DNA of 64,000 bases from Paraburkholderia ultramafica (GTDB lineage: Bacteria; Pseudomonadota; Gammaproteobacteria; Burkholderiales; Burkholderiaceae), in the NCBI RefSeq assembly GCF_902859915.1, contig NZ_CADIKK010000007.1, forward strand, positions 62,001 to 126,000, read 5' to 3'. Made by a program: the position numbers and the translations under genes. Below the pieces are notes generated by a model. That model worked only from the letters and a program-made list of their open reading frames with translations, searched no databases and was not told where the DNA came from. This document shows, one piece after another, positions 49,723 through 58,231 of this stretch (positions are counted from its first letter, which is position 1; every line of letters starts with the position of its first letter).

Positions 49723-50928
49723 ATGAATAACCGAGACCTGGCCTCAAACCGTGAACGGTTTTACGACCATCCCGTGGTCGCAGAAACGCCGATTGACCCC
49801 AAGACACAAGTATTCAAATACGAAGCCTTTCCGGCTAGTGGTCCGCAGCCCTGGCTCGATCGTCAAGACGCAAAGCAGCAGATCGAGAAGCGTTTGCGCG
49901 ACGGCGAGATCACCGCGCAGCAGGCCGAATGGTGTCGAAAGTGGGTTGACGACGGCTACCTCATTCTCGAAGGATTTTTCGCCGAGAAGCAGCTTGATGA
50001 AATGTGGAACGCCTACGAGAAGGCGATCGAGACGGGCGTATTGAGGCCTCCAGCCGAGCCGCTGTTCGATGGCGATACGCTGCCTGGCCGCACGCTCAAT
50101 CCGCACTTCTCGGTCGACGAAGTCCGGGCGATGCTGTTCGATCAAAAAATGAGCGAACTGGTCAGCCTGCTGCTGGGCGCGAAGGCCGCGCCGTTTCAGA
50201 CTATCGGCGGCCACAAGAGCAGCGAGCAACTGCAGCACTCCGACTCGATCCACATGTCCACCTATCCCAACGGGTATCTGGTCGCCAACTGGATCGCATT
50301 CGAAGACATTCATCCGGACTCCGGACCGCTGGTCTATCACCCGGGCAGTCATAAGCTGCCCTACGTGATGTCCGACGCGCTGGGGATGCCGTTCGGCTGT
50401 GGCTACTCGGCGTATCACGACATTTACGAGCCGGCGATCCAGAAGATCATCACCGACCATGCGCTGGAAGCGCATTATTTCCTGCCGAAGAAGGGCGACG
50501 TGCTGCTCTGGCACGCGAACCTTCTGCATGGCGGCAGCAAGATGAAAAATCCCGAGCATGTCAGCCGCAAAGCGCTCGTCTGTCATTTCTTCTCGCAGGG
50601 ATGCTTGTGCTATCACGACCTGACCGGGATGCCATCGTCGCTGACGCCGCTGGAGTTCGACGCACATGCCTATCTGGATGCGAACCCGGACGTCAAGGCT
50701 TCCGGCGGAGATGCGTTGCAACACTACGTCTACTATGGCCGCTTCGAAGGACGTCCGATGCGGCCCGGCCAGCCGCCAACGGTCGCGATTCCGCCGGAAC
50801 TGGTTGCTCTGGGTTTTGATCGCGCGGAGTATCTCGAAGCCAACCCAGATGTCGCGGCGGCTGGCGTCGACCCTGTCGTTCACTATATCGAGCACGGCCA
50901 GGCCGAGAACCGGCGCATCAGGCCTTGA
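49723..50928 (+). CDS. Phytanoyl-CoA dioxygenase (PhyH)-family protein with two YLxxNPDV modules
   Basis: 401 residues. The Fe(II)/2-oxoglutarate oxygenase core shows the facial triad as H172-x-D174 (LQHSDSIHM) and H269 (NLLHGG), with a likely 2-oxoglutarate-binding Arg282 and the PhyH landmark GPLVYHPGSHKLPY. The C-terminal 90 residues hold two copies of the module seen in the upstream methyltransferase (residues 310-348 and 363-401), each with YLxANPDV and a HY...G..E.R end. Substrates of PhyH relatives range from lipids to antibiotics and amino acids; none can be assigned. A 10-bp hairpin follows the gene. Confidence 0.8.
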   Translation: MNNRDLASNRERFYDHPVVAETPIDPKTQVFKYEAFPASGPQPWLDRQDAKQQIEKRLRDGEITAQQAEWCRKWVDDGYLILEGFFAEKQLDEMWNAYEKAIETGVLRPPAEPLFDGDTLPGRTLNPHFSVDEVRAMLFDQKMSELVSLLLGAKAAPFQTIGGHKSSEQLQHSDSIHMSTYPNGYLVANWIAFEDIHPDSGPLVYHPGSHKLPYVMSDALGMPFGCGYSAYHDIYEPAIQKIITDHALEAHYFLPKKGDVLLWHANLLHGGSKMKNPEHVSRKALVCHFFSQGCLCYHDLTGMPSSLTPLEFDAHAYLDANPDVKASGGDALQHYVYYGRFEGRPMRPGQPPTVAIPPELVALGFDRAEYLEANPDVAAAGVDPVVHYIEHGQAENRRIRP

Positions 50929-50950
50929 GAACTTCGGTCAGGTTTTCCCG

Positions 50951-50978
50951 GTAGCCTGCGTCTCGCGGCGCAGGCTAC
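50951..50978. repeat. 10-bp perfect hairpin after the dioxygenase gene
   Basis: GTAGCCTGCG at 50951-50960 and CGCAGGCTAC at 50969-50978 form a perfect stem around an 8-base loop, 22 bases after the stop codon. No T run follows, so it may be a weak or factor-assisted terminator. Confidence 0.6.
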
Positions 50979-51048
50979 GGAAGTCAGTCGTGTAACCGCC
51001 GTCTGATTCCTTTATGCGGCGCTTGCGCGAACACAGGCAAATCATCAC

Positions 51049-51552
51049 ATGTCTCACCTGAAATACCTGACCGGCTATCCACCCTCGTTACAGGAGAAGG
51101 TCAGGAAACTCATCGCCGAAGAACAGCTAGGCGGCTATCTCGCCGCGCGTTATCCGAACACGCACGACGTGCAGACAGACCGCGCGCTCTACGCGTACTG
51201 CGCCGACCTGAAACGCGAACATCTGCGCAGCGCGGAGCAGATCGACAAGGTGACCTACGACAGCAAACTCGACGTCGTGCGCCACGCGTTGGGACTGCAC
51301 ACGAGCATTTCGCGCGTGCAGGGCGGCAAGCTGAAGGCGAAGAAGGAAATTTGCATTGCGTCGCTATTCAAATCCGCGGCGCCGGAGTTTCTGAAGATGA
51401 TCGTGGTGCACGAACTCGCGCACCTGAAAGAGAGCGATCACAACAAGGCGTTCTACCGTCTCTGCGAGTTCATGCAGCCGGGCTACCATCAGATCGAATT
51501 CGACTTGCGCCTGTATCTGACGCATCGCGATCTGACGAAGAAGCTGGCCTGA
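51049..51552 (+). CDS. YgjP-like (DUF45) zinc metallopeptidase domain protein
   Basis: 167 residues. The zinc-binding motif HELAHLKESDHNKAFYRL is complete, with HExxH and a third ligand in DHNKAF. The rest fits the short YgjP/WLM-type peptidases of the M48-like clan. The in vivo substrate is unknown. It is a single gene, convergent with the molybdoenzyme gene, with 51 bases between stops. Confidence 0.8.
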   Translation: MSHLKYLTGYPPSLQEKVRKLIAEEQLGGYLAARYPNTHDVQTDRALYAYCADLKREHLRSAEQIDKVTYDSKLDVVRHALGLHTSISRVQGGKLKAKKEICIASLFKSAAPEFLKMIVVHELAHLKESDHNKAFYRLCEFMQPGYHQIEFDLRLYLTHRDLTKKLA

Positions 51553-51603
51553 CGGGCTTGCGCCACGCGTCGTCCGGCTACGCTCAAGCGCAGGCTGTGG
51601 CGC

Positions 51604-53928
51604 TCAAGCCGCCACCGCCTCGATTGCCGAACCGACCGACGCCGTCAACAGCACCGGAATCGACTTCGAAGTCGGCGTCCCCGCGCCATCGGCCACCGAA
51701 GACAGCGGCACCAGCGGATTCGTCTCCGGATAATAAGCGCCGAGACACCCGCGTGGAATGTCGTACTCCACCAGCAGGAACCCGTCAGCGTGCCGCTCGA
51801 TTCCATCGGCCCACACGCTCGTGATATCCACCCGCTGTCCCGCGACGAAACCCAGCATCGCCAGGTCGTCCTTGTTCGCGAACAGCACGCGCCGTTGTCC
51901 ATACACGCCGCGATAACGGTCGTCGAGACCGTAAATCGTCGTGTTGTACTGATCATGCGAGCGCGTCGTCATCAACGTCATCAGACGCTCGCCGTGCTGC
52001 TTGCGCGCTTCGTGAATCGGTGTGGCCAGGTCGATTGCGTGCACGATGAACTGCGCTTTGCCGCTCGGCGTTTTCCAGATGCGCTCGCGCGACGCCACGC
52101 CCAGGTGAAAACCGCCAGGGTTTTTCAGGCGCTCGTTGTAATCGTTGAAACCGTCGATCACCTTCGCAATGCCATCGCGGATCAACGCATAGTCCGCCGC
52201 CTGCGCGAGCCAGTCCACTTTGCCGCTGCCGAGCGTCGCATGCGCGATCCGCGCGACGATCGCAATCTCCGACAGCAGATTCTCCGACGCCGGTTTGTTC
52301 ATGCCGTACGAGATGTGCACCATGCTCATCGAGTCCTCGACGCTCACCCCTTGCGCGACCCCGTTCTGCAAGTCGATCTCGGTGCGCCCGAGCGTCGGCA
52401 GGATCAACGCATCGCGTCCATGCACGAGGTGGCTGCGGTTCAGCTTGGTCGTGATGTGCACGGTCAGTTCGCACGAGCGCATCGCTTCCCACGTGCGCGG
52501 CGTGTCCGGCGTCGCGATCGAAAAGTTGCCGCCCAGGCCGATGAACACCTTCACCTTGCCGTCGAGCATCGCCTGAATCGTGTTGACCACGTCGAGCCCG
52601 TGCTCGCGCGGCGGCTCGAAATCGTAGACCTCGCCGAGCCGGTCGAGAAACGCCTGAGTCGGTTGTTCCTCGATGCCGACCGTACGGTCGCCTTGCACGT
52701 TCGAGTGTCCGCGTACCGGGCACAGCCCCGCGCCGCGCCGGCCGATATTGCCGCGCATCATCATCAGGTTCGACAGCAGTTGCACCGTCGGCACCGAATT
52801 CTTGTGCTGCGTGAGGCCCATGCCCCACGTCGAAATCACCGCGCGTCCCTTCACGTAGATGTCGGCGAGCTTCAGCACGTCGTCGAACGGCACGCCCGCT
52901 TCGGCGACGATGGTGTCCCAGCTCTCGGCGCGCAAATCGTCGGCGAACGCGTCGAAGCCCACGGTGTGCCCGGCGATGAAGCCGACGTCCAGCACGCGTT
53001 CGAGACCGGAGGCGAGCGCTTCGTCGTCGAGCTCGATCACGCGCTTGGCGACGCCCTTGATCAGCGCGAAGTCGCCGCCGACCTTCGGCCGGATGAACAC
53101 GGAGCTGATCTTCGTGCTGCCCATCGTCAGCATTTCCACCGGATGCTGCGGGCTCGCGAAGCGTTCGAGGCCGCGCTCCTTCAGCGGATTGATCGACACG
53201 ATGGTCGCGCCGCGCTTCGCGCACTCGCGCAGTTCGCCGAGCATGCGCGGATGGTTGGTGGCCGGGTTCTGGCCGAAGATCAGCAGCGTGTCGGCGTGCT
53301 CGAAGTCGTCGAGCGTCACCGTGCCCTTGCCGATGCCGACCGTATGCGGCAAGCCGCGGCTGGTCGCTTCGTGGCACATGTTCGAGCAGTCGGGGAAGTT
53401 GTTGGTACCGTACATGCGCACGAACAGCTGATACAGGAACGCGGCTTCGTTGCTGGCGCGGCCCGACGTGTAGAACGCGGCGCGGTCCGGATCGTCTAGG
53501 CGCTTCAGGTGGCTCGCGATCAGATCGAATGCTGCGTCCCAGCCGATCGGCACGTAACGGTCGCACAGCGCGTCGTAGACGAGCGGGTCGGTCAGGCGGC
53601 CGTGCTGCTCGAGCTCGAAATCCGTTTGGGACATCAGCTCTTGAACCGTATGCTGCTCGAAAAAGGCGGGCGTCACGCGTTTGCTGGTCGCCTCGGCGGC
53701 CACGGCCTTGACGCCGTTTTCGCAGAACTCGAACGTGGATGCGTGCTCGCGATCCGGCCACGCGCAGCCGGGACAGTCGAAGCCGTCGGGCTGATTCTGT
53801 TTGAGCAGCGTGCGGTAGTTGCCGCCCGTCACCTTTTCCTTGAGCAGGTTGATGGCGACGTACTTCAGCGCGCCCCAGCCGGCGGCCGGGTGCTTGTAGG
53901 GTTCGATGCGAGCTTCGGATTTCTTCAT
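51604..53928 (-). CDS. FdhF/YdeP-family molybdopterin oxidoreductase
   Basis: 774 residues, full length for YdeP. FDCPGCAWPD near residue 50 is the Fe-S cluster region of this branch, and no selenocysteine is encoded. Motifs GWDAAFDLIASHLKRL, NMCHEATSRGLPHTVGIGKGTVTLDDFEHADTLLIFGQNPATNHPRM and MMMRGNIGRRGAGLCPVRGHSNVQGDRT are typical, with a C-terminal cofactor-binding domain (MTTRSHDQYNTTIYGLDDRYRGVYGQRRV). The substrate is not known; the E. coli relative is tied to acid resistance. It is transcribed divergently from the MocR gene. Confidence 0.9.
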   Translation of the reverse strand: MKKSEARIEPYKHPAAGWGALKYVAINLLKEKVTGGNYRTLLKQNQPDGFDCPGCAWPDREHASTFEFCENGVKAVAAEATSKRVTPAFFEQHTVQELMSQTDFELEQHGRLTDPLVYDALCDRYVPIGWDAAFDLIASHLKRLDDPDRAAFYTSGRASNEAAFLYQLFVRMYGTNNFPDCSNMCHEATSRGLPHTVGIGKGTVTLDDFEHADTLLIFGQNPATNHPRMLGELRECAKRGATIVSINPLKERGLERFASPQHPVEMLTMGSTKISSVFIRPKVGGDFALIKGVAKRVIELDDEALASGLERVLDVGFIAGHTVGFDAFADDLRAESWDTIVAEAGVPFDDVLKLADIYVKGRAVISTWGMGLTQHKNSVPTVQLLSNLMMMRGNIGRRGAGLCPVRGHSNVQGDRTVGIEEQPTQAFLDRLGEVYDFEPPREHGLDVVNTIQAMLDGKVKVFIGLGGNFSIATPDTPRTWEAMRSCELTVHITTKLNRSHLVHGRDALILPTLGRTEIDLQNGVAQGVSVEDSMSMVHISYGMNKPASENLLSEIAIVARIAHATLGSGKVDWLAQAADYALIRDGIAKVIDGFNDYNERLKNPGGFHLGVASRERIWKTPSGKAQFIVHAIDLATPIHEARKQHGERLMTLMTTRSHDQYNTTIYGLDDRYRGVYGQRRVLFANKDDLAMLGFVAGQRVDITSVWADGIERHADGFLLVEYDIPRGCLGAYYPETNPLVPLSSVADGAGTPTSKSIPVLLTASVGSAIEAVAA

Positions 53929-54095
53929 GATCTTGCCGCTGGATAAGGTCTGACGAGCCTCGACGAGGCTTTTAAGCCGATACCTGCAAGCCTACTGTGT
54001 TCCAAAAAGCACGCTGCATACAGAAAATTGGAAAGCGGAGGAATACAGTTGCCTGATTTCTGTCATAAACTGGCGCTCCGAGCCACGCTTTTGCC

Positions 54096-55541
54096 TTGAC
54101 CCAAGCCTTGAAACTGTACGAAAAGCTCGCCGATGAGATGACCGAAGCCGTGCGCCGCGGCGTGTTCGCGGCGGGCGAGCGGATTCCGTCGGTGCGGCAG
54201 GCGAGCCAGCAGCACGGCGTCAGCATCAAGACGGTGCTGCATGCGTATGCATTGCTGGAAAGCCGGGGGATAGTCGAGACCCGTCCGCAGTCCGGCTACT
54301 TCGTGCGCGATGCCGCCGCGCAGGCGCTCGCGCCGGACGCGCCGCGGCCGGGCCGCGCCGCCGCGCGCGAGGTGGCGCCGGTGGCCGCCGAGGTGGATGT
54401 GAGCCGACTGGTGCTGTCGACGCTGCGCAGCATCCGCGCGCACGATGCAGTGCCGTTCGGTTCGCCGTATCCCGACCCGTCGCTGTTCCCGTGGCGGCGC
54501 ATCAACCAGTACGCGAACGCGATCGCGCGCCGTCACGCGAGCTGGAACCTGATCGACGACCTGCCGCCAGGCAATCCGGAACTGATCCGGCAGATCGCGC
54601 GACGCTATGCAGAAAACGGCATGCCGGTCGATCCCGGCGAGATCGTCATTACGCTCGGCGCAACCGAGGCGATCAATCTGAGCTTGCAGGCGGTCGCCAA
54701 GCCCGGCGATACGGTGGCGGTCGAATCGCCGACCTACTACGCGATGCTGCACGCGATCGAGCGGCTGGGCATGCGCGCGATCGAAGTGGCGACGCATCCG
54801 GTCGACGGCATCGACATCGACGCGCTGGCGCAGGTGATCGCCACACAGAAAATCGCCGCCTGCATGGTGATGCCGAACTTCCAGAATCCGCTCGGCTTCC
54901 AGATGCCCGACGCGCGCAAGCGGCAACTGGTCGAACTGCTCGCCAAGCACGAGATTCCGGCGATCGAAAATGACGTCTACCAGGAGCTGTATTTCGGCGA
55001 CACGCGGCCGTCGACGTTGAAGACCTTCGACCGCAAGGGACTGGTGCTGCACTGCGCGTCGTTTTCGAAGAGCCTGACGGCGTCGTACCGGATCGGCTGG
55101 GCGCTGCCGGGACGCTACCGCGCGCAGGTCGAGAAGCTGAAGTTTCTCAACACGCTGACCACACCTTCGGTGCCGCAGGTCGCCGTCGCCGATTACTTGC
55201 GGCAAGATGGCTACGACCGTCATCTGCGGCATGTGCGCAAGCTGTACCGGCAGCAGGCGAGGATCATGACGGCGCTGGTGCAGCGGTTTTTCCCGGTCGG
55301 CACGCGCATGTCGACGCCGCAAGGCGGCTATGTGCTGTGGGTGGAGTTGCCCGAAAGCGTCGATTCGATGCGGCTCTACCAGGCGGCGCTCGCGCGCAGC
55401 ATCACGGTCGGGCCCGGCATGATGTTTTCGATGCGCGACGATTTTCGCCACTTCATCCGGCTCAACTACAGCTATCCGTGGACGGCGCAGAGCGAAGCGG
55501 CGCTGAAGACGCTGGGCGAACTGGTCAAGCAGATGGCGTGA
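54096..55541 (+). CDS. MocR-type regulator (GntR helix-turn-helix fused to an aminotransferase domain)
   Basis: 481 residues. An N-terminal GntR winged helix (AGERIPSVRQASQQHGVSIKTVLHAYALLESRGIV) precedes a fold-type I aminotransferase domain: PPGNPELIRQIARRY, IAACMVMPNFQNPLG and SKSLTASYRIGW with the PLP-binding Lys in SFSKS. MocR proteins usually regulate neighbouring genes using PLP as effector. The start is a TTG at 54096 with no visible ribosome-binding site; the divergent promoter with the YdeP gene makes that gene a candidate target. A small winged-helix gene follows 18 bases later. Confidence 0.9.
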   Translation: MTQALKLYEKLADEMTEAVRRGVFAAGERIPSVRQASQQHGVSIKTVLHAYALLESRGIVETRPQSGYFVRDAAAQALAPDAPRPGRAAAREVAPVAAEVDVSRLVLSTLRSIRAHDAVPFGSPYPDPSLFPWRRINQYANAIARRHASWNLIDDLPPGNPELIRQIARRYAENGMPVDPGEIVITLGATEAINLSLQAVAKPGDTVAVESPTYYAMLHAIERLGMRAIEVATHPVDGIDIDALAQVIATQKIAACMVMPNFQNPLGFQMPDARKRQLVELLAKHEIPAIENDVYQELYFGDTRPSTLKTFDRKGLVLHCASFSKSLTASYRIGWALPGRYRAQVEKLKFLNTLTTPSVPQVAVADYLRQDGYDRHLRHVRKLYRQQARIMTALVQRFFPVGTRMSTPQGGYVLWVELPESVDSMRLYQAALARSITVGPGMMFSMRDDFRHFIRLNYSYPWTAQSEAALKTLGELVKQMA

Positions 55542-55559
55542 CAGAACGAGGAGACACGA

Positions 55560-55868
55560 ATGGATGACGATGACATCGACCCGGCGCTGGCCGCCGTGCT
55601 CGCGCAACTCTGGCGCGCGCATCGGCAGACGCCGGGCGGCGTGTGGTCGCTCGCCAGGCTGTCGAAGCAGGCGGGCGTGCCGATGAGCGGCTTGCGGCGC
55701 CAGTTGACGGCGCTGGTCGACGGCGGTTTGGTAGTCACCACCTTCAACGAGGAGGGCACAGGGACCGCGCGGTTGAGTGAGCTTGGTGAGGGGCTGTGCG
55801 CGGAATTGTTCGGCGATGATGAGGGGCCTGAGCAGGACCACGAGAATCCGCCGCCGAACAGTCACTGA
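55560..55868 (+). CDS. Small winged-helix protein
   Basis: 102 residues. A putative winged helix ([53 protein letters not shown]) resembles MarR/ArsR-like DNA-binding domains, framed by acidic ends. No dimerisation or ligand domain is visible. It starts 18 bases after the MocR stop, with GAGGAG upstream, so the two are probably cotranscribed and functionally linked, perhaps in control of the YdeP gene. Confidence 0.7.
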   Translation: MDDDDIDPALAAVLAQLWRAHRQTPGGVWSLARLSKQAGVPMSGLRRQLTALVDGGLVVTTFNEEGTGTARLSELGEGLCAELFGDDEGPEQDHENPPPNSH

Positions 55869-56015
55869 CCGTGATTTTCAGCGCGCGGTGCGGCATCGCG
55901 CGGCGTGGCACGCGAGCACGCGCCGCAGAGCACGCATGGGGCATGCACATCACGACACGCCACAGCACGTCTTCGCATCGCACGGAAACCGGCGACGCCC
56001 CACAACACATGGCCC

Positions 56016-57023
56016 CTACCGCGGCGGCGGCAGGAACTTCAGCAACGCATCGGTGACAGTTTCCGGCTGCTCTTCGGCGACCCAATGACCCGCGCCATCA
56101 ATCTGCACCGACTGCACATCAAGCGCGACATGGCGCAGTTCCTCGCCGACGATCGGCCCCAGGCTGCCCGCTCCGCCGATCCCGAGCACCGGCATGGTCA
56201 GCTTGTGCTGCGCGAACGCCTGGTTCTGCCGCGCGTCCGCAGGGAATGCGCGGTAGTACTCGAAGCCCGCGCGCAACGCGCCAGGCATCGCATATTCGCG
56301 CGTGTAGGTCTCTTCGACCTCATTCGTGAAAGCCCGCGAGTTGACCGCTTCCGAATTGTGGAACCACTTCAGGTACGCCAGTTCGCGGCCCGCGATCAAC
56401 ATTTCCGGCAGGTCCTGCACCGCGTAAAAGCGGAAGTGCCACGTGCGCGGCATCTGCACGATCTGATCCCACGGCTCGATGCCGGGCAACGGCACATCGA
56501 GAATCGCGACCGAGCGCACGTCGTCCGGATGCTGCGCGGCATACGCGTAAGCGACCATGCCGCCCATGTCGTGACCGACCACGTTGACCTCGGAGCCGAG
56601 ATGCAATTGCGCGACCAGTGCGTGAATGTCTTCGGCGATGTTGGCCTTCTCGTAGCCGGCGGCCGGTTTCGCGGTGTCGCCGAGGCCGCGCAGATCCGGC
56701 GCGAGCACGGTGTAGCCGCGCGCGACCAGTTGCGGCATCACGCAGCGCCACATGAACGAGGTCGACGCCCAGCCATGCAGCAGCACGATCGGTGTGCCGT
56801 GTCCGATCGCCAGCAGATAGTGGTAGCGCACACCGTTCACGTCGATCTTGCCTTCGTGGATTTTCGCGACCGCCGCGGCCAGCGCGGGGGCGTTCGGCGC
56901 GAGGACGACGGGCGCACCGTTGGCGTTCGTTGTACTGCCGGCGCTATGCGCAGCCGGCGCGAGGGTCGCGAGCGACATCGACAGCGCCGCGGCCAGCAGA
57001 ACGGAAGACAGTTTCAGACGCAT
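56016..57023 (-). CDS. Alpha/beta hydrolase (epoxide hydrolase-like), exported
   Basis: 335 residues with a signal peptide (MRLKLSSVLLAAALSMSLATLAPAAHSA). The fold shows the oxyanion HGW motif (IVLLHGWASTSFMW), the DLRG motif (LAPDLRGLGDT), the nucleophile elbow in VVGHDMGGMVA, where Asp replaces Ser as in epoxide/haloalkane hydrolases, and the catalytic His in DGAGHWVAEEQP. It probably acts in the periplasm; the substrate is unknown. The ATG at 57023 gives the signal peptide; the frame extends upstream without support. Confidence 0.85.
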   Translation of the reverse strand: MRLKLSSVLLAAALSMSLATLAPAAHSAGSTTNANGAPVVLAPNAPALAAAVAKIHEGKIDVNGVRYHYLLAIGHGTPIVLLHGWASTSFMWRCVMPQLVARGYTVLAPDLRGLGDTAKPAAGYEKANIAEDIHALVAQLHLGSEVNVVGHDMGGMVAYAYAAQHPDDVRSVAILDVPLPGIEPWDQIVQMPRTWHFRFYAVQDLPEMLIAGRELAYLKWFHNSEAVNSRAFTNEVEETYTREYAMPGALRAGFEYYRAFPADARQNQAFAQHKLTMPVLGIGGAGSLGPIVGEELRHVALDVQSVQIDGAGHWVAEEQPETVTDALLKFLPPPR

Positions 57024-57203
57024 GATTGTCTCGTCGGTAAAAAAGGCTCCCGCCGGGTCGCCTGTCACGGAGACCCGGTGTGTCGGGGGCGGCGATGATG
57101 GGTTGGGGTGAGTCGGCTGACGAACCGGGCCGCTGTCTGTCACGCGGCCGGTCGTCGACACTGCACGGGCCAAAGCCGCAGGGCCGCTCGCCCGCGTGTG
57201 TTT

Positions 57204-57953
57204 TTAAAGCTGGCTCATGCCGCCATCGGCGATGATTTCCGTGCCGACGATGAACGCCGATTCCGGCGCGGCGAGATGCAGCACGGTCGAGGCGATCTCC
57301 TCCGGCTTGCCGAAGCGGCCGACCGGCACCTGGCCGAGAATCTGCGCGGAGGTCGCTTCGAGCGCGGCGGCGTCGAGGCCGAGCTTGCCGTACAGCGGCG
57401 TTTGCACCGGGCCGGGGCTCACCACATTGACCCGCACGCCTTGCGGCAGCAATTCCGCCGACAGCGTCTTCGCCAGCGAAATCAGCGCCGCCTTGCTCGC
57501 CGCATATACCGACGACGCCGGCATGCCGATATGCGCATTGATCGAGCCGTTGATGACGATCGACGCGCCCTTGTTCAGCAACGGCAGCAGCGCCTGGATC
57601 TGGAAGTACGCGCCTTTGACGTTGGTGTTGAAGGTCGCGTCCCAGAGGGCTTCGTCGACCTCGGGGAACGGCGCGAATTTCGCGGTACCCGCGTTCACGA
57701 ACACGGCGTCGAGGCGGATGCCTGCGGCGCTGAGCGCGGCGGCCAGTTCGCGAGCCGACGCGATCGAGCCGGCGTCGTTGCGCACCGCGACCGCGTTGGC
57801 GCCGAGCGCGCTTCTGGCGGTTTCGAGCGCATCGGCGTCGCGCCCGGTGATGACGACGCGAGCGCCTTCATCGGCGAATGCCTTGGCTGCCGCGAAGCCG
57901 ATGCCGCTGCTGCCACCGGTGACGAGGACCGAGTTATTCTGGAAGCGAGTCAT
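57204..57953 (-). CDS. Short-chain dehydrogenase/reductase
   Basis: 249 residues of classical SDR type. The cofactor motif TGGSSGIG is near residue 12, NAG near residue 86, the Ser in INGSINAHIG near residue 136, and YxxxK (YAASK) near residue 150. Substrate and cofactor preference cannot be read with confidence. It is transcribed toward the hydrolase gene with 180 bases between, and divergently from the BMP gene, with an inverted repeat in the shared promoter region. Confidence 0.9.
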   Translation of the reverse strand: MTRFQNNSVLVTGGSSGIGFAAAKAFADEGARVVITGRDADALETARSALGANAVAVRNDAGSIASARELAAALSAAGIRLDAVFVNAGTAKFAPFPEVDEALWDATFNTNVKGAYFQIQALLPLLNKGASIVINGSINAHIGMPASSVYAASKAALISLAKTLSAELLPQGVRVNVVSPGPVQTPLYGKLGLDAAALEATSAQILGQVPVGRFGKPEEIASTVLHLAAPESAFIVGTEIIADGGMSQL

Positions 57954-58096
57954 GTTGTTTCTCCGAAAGAGTGTTGCGGGTTGGTGTTATGGATAGTGCG
58001 CCTGTGCGGCGGGCTTGCCGTACCACTTTCCCGATGCACTCGTTCGAAGTTATCGAACATGTCCGCCGGGCACCGTGCTGGGCACCACAATACGGC

Positions 58097-58121
58097 TTTC
58101 GTTATGGGCGGGATAACGAAA
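58097..58121. promoter_or_regulatory. Inverted repeat TTTCGTTAT-N7-ATAACGAAA in a divergent promoter region
   Basis: Perfect 9-bp arms with a 7-base spacer lie between the SDR gene (starts at 57953, leftward) and the BMP gene (starts at 58232, rightward), followed by an AT-rich stretch. The size fits an operator for one dimeric regulator acting on one or both genes. No regulator gene lies next to it. Confidence 0.5.
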
Positions 58122-58231
58122 AATAATTTTTCCGCTGATATTGGCCTTCGAATATGGCCCCCTATGCTGGAGCCTCGCCTGGGGAGTCCCGGGCGCTGTG
58201 GCAGGCACGGTCAACCATCTTCGGAGAATCC

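Noticed and set aside
48403..51048. Mobile-element integration with an att duplicate of tRNA-Leu
   Set aside because: No repeat of the tRNA 3' end and no integrase gene were found; kept only as a low-interest possibility.
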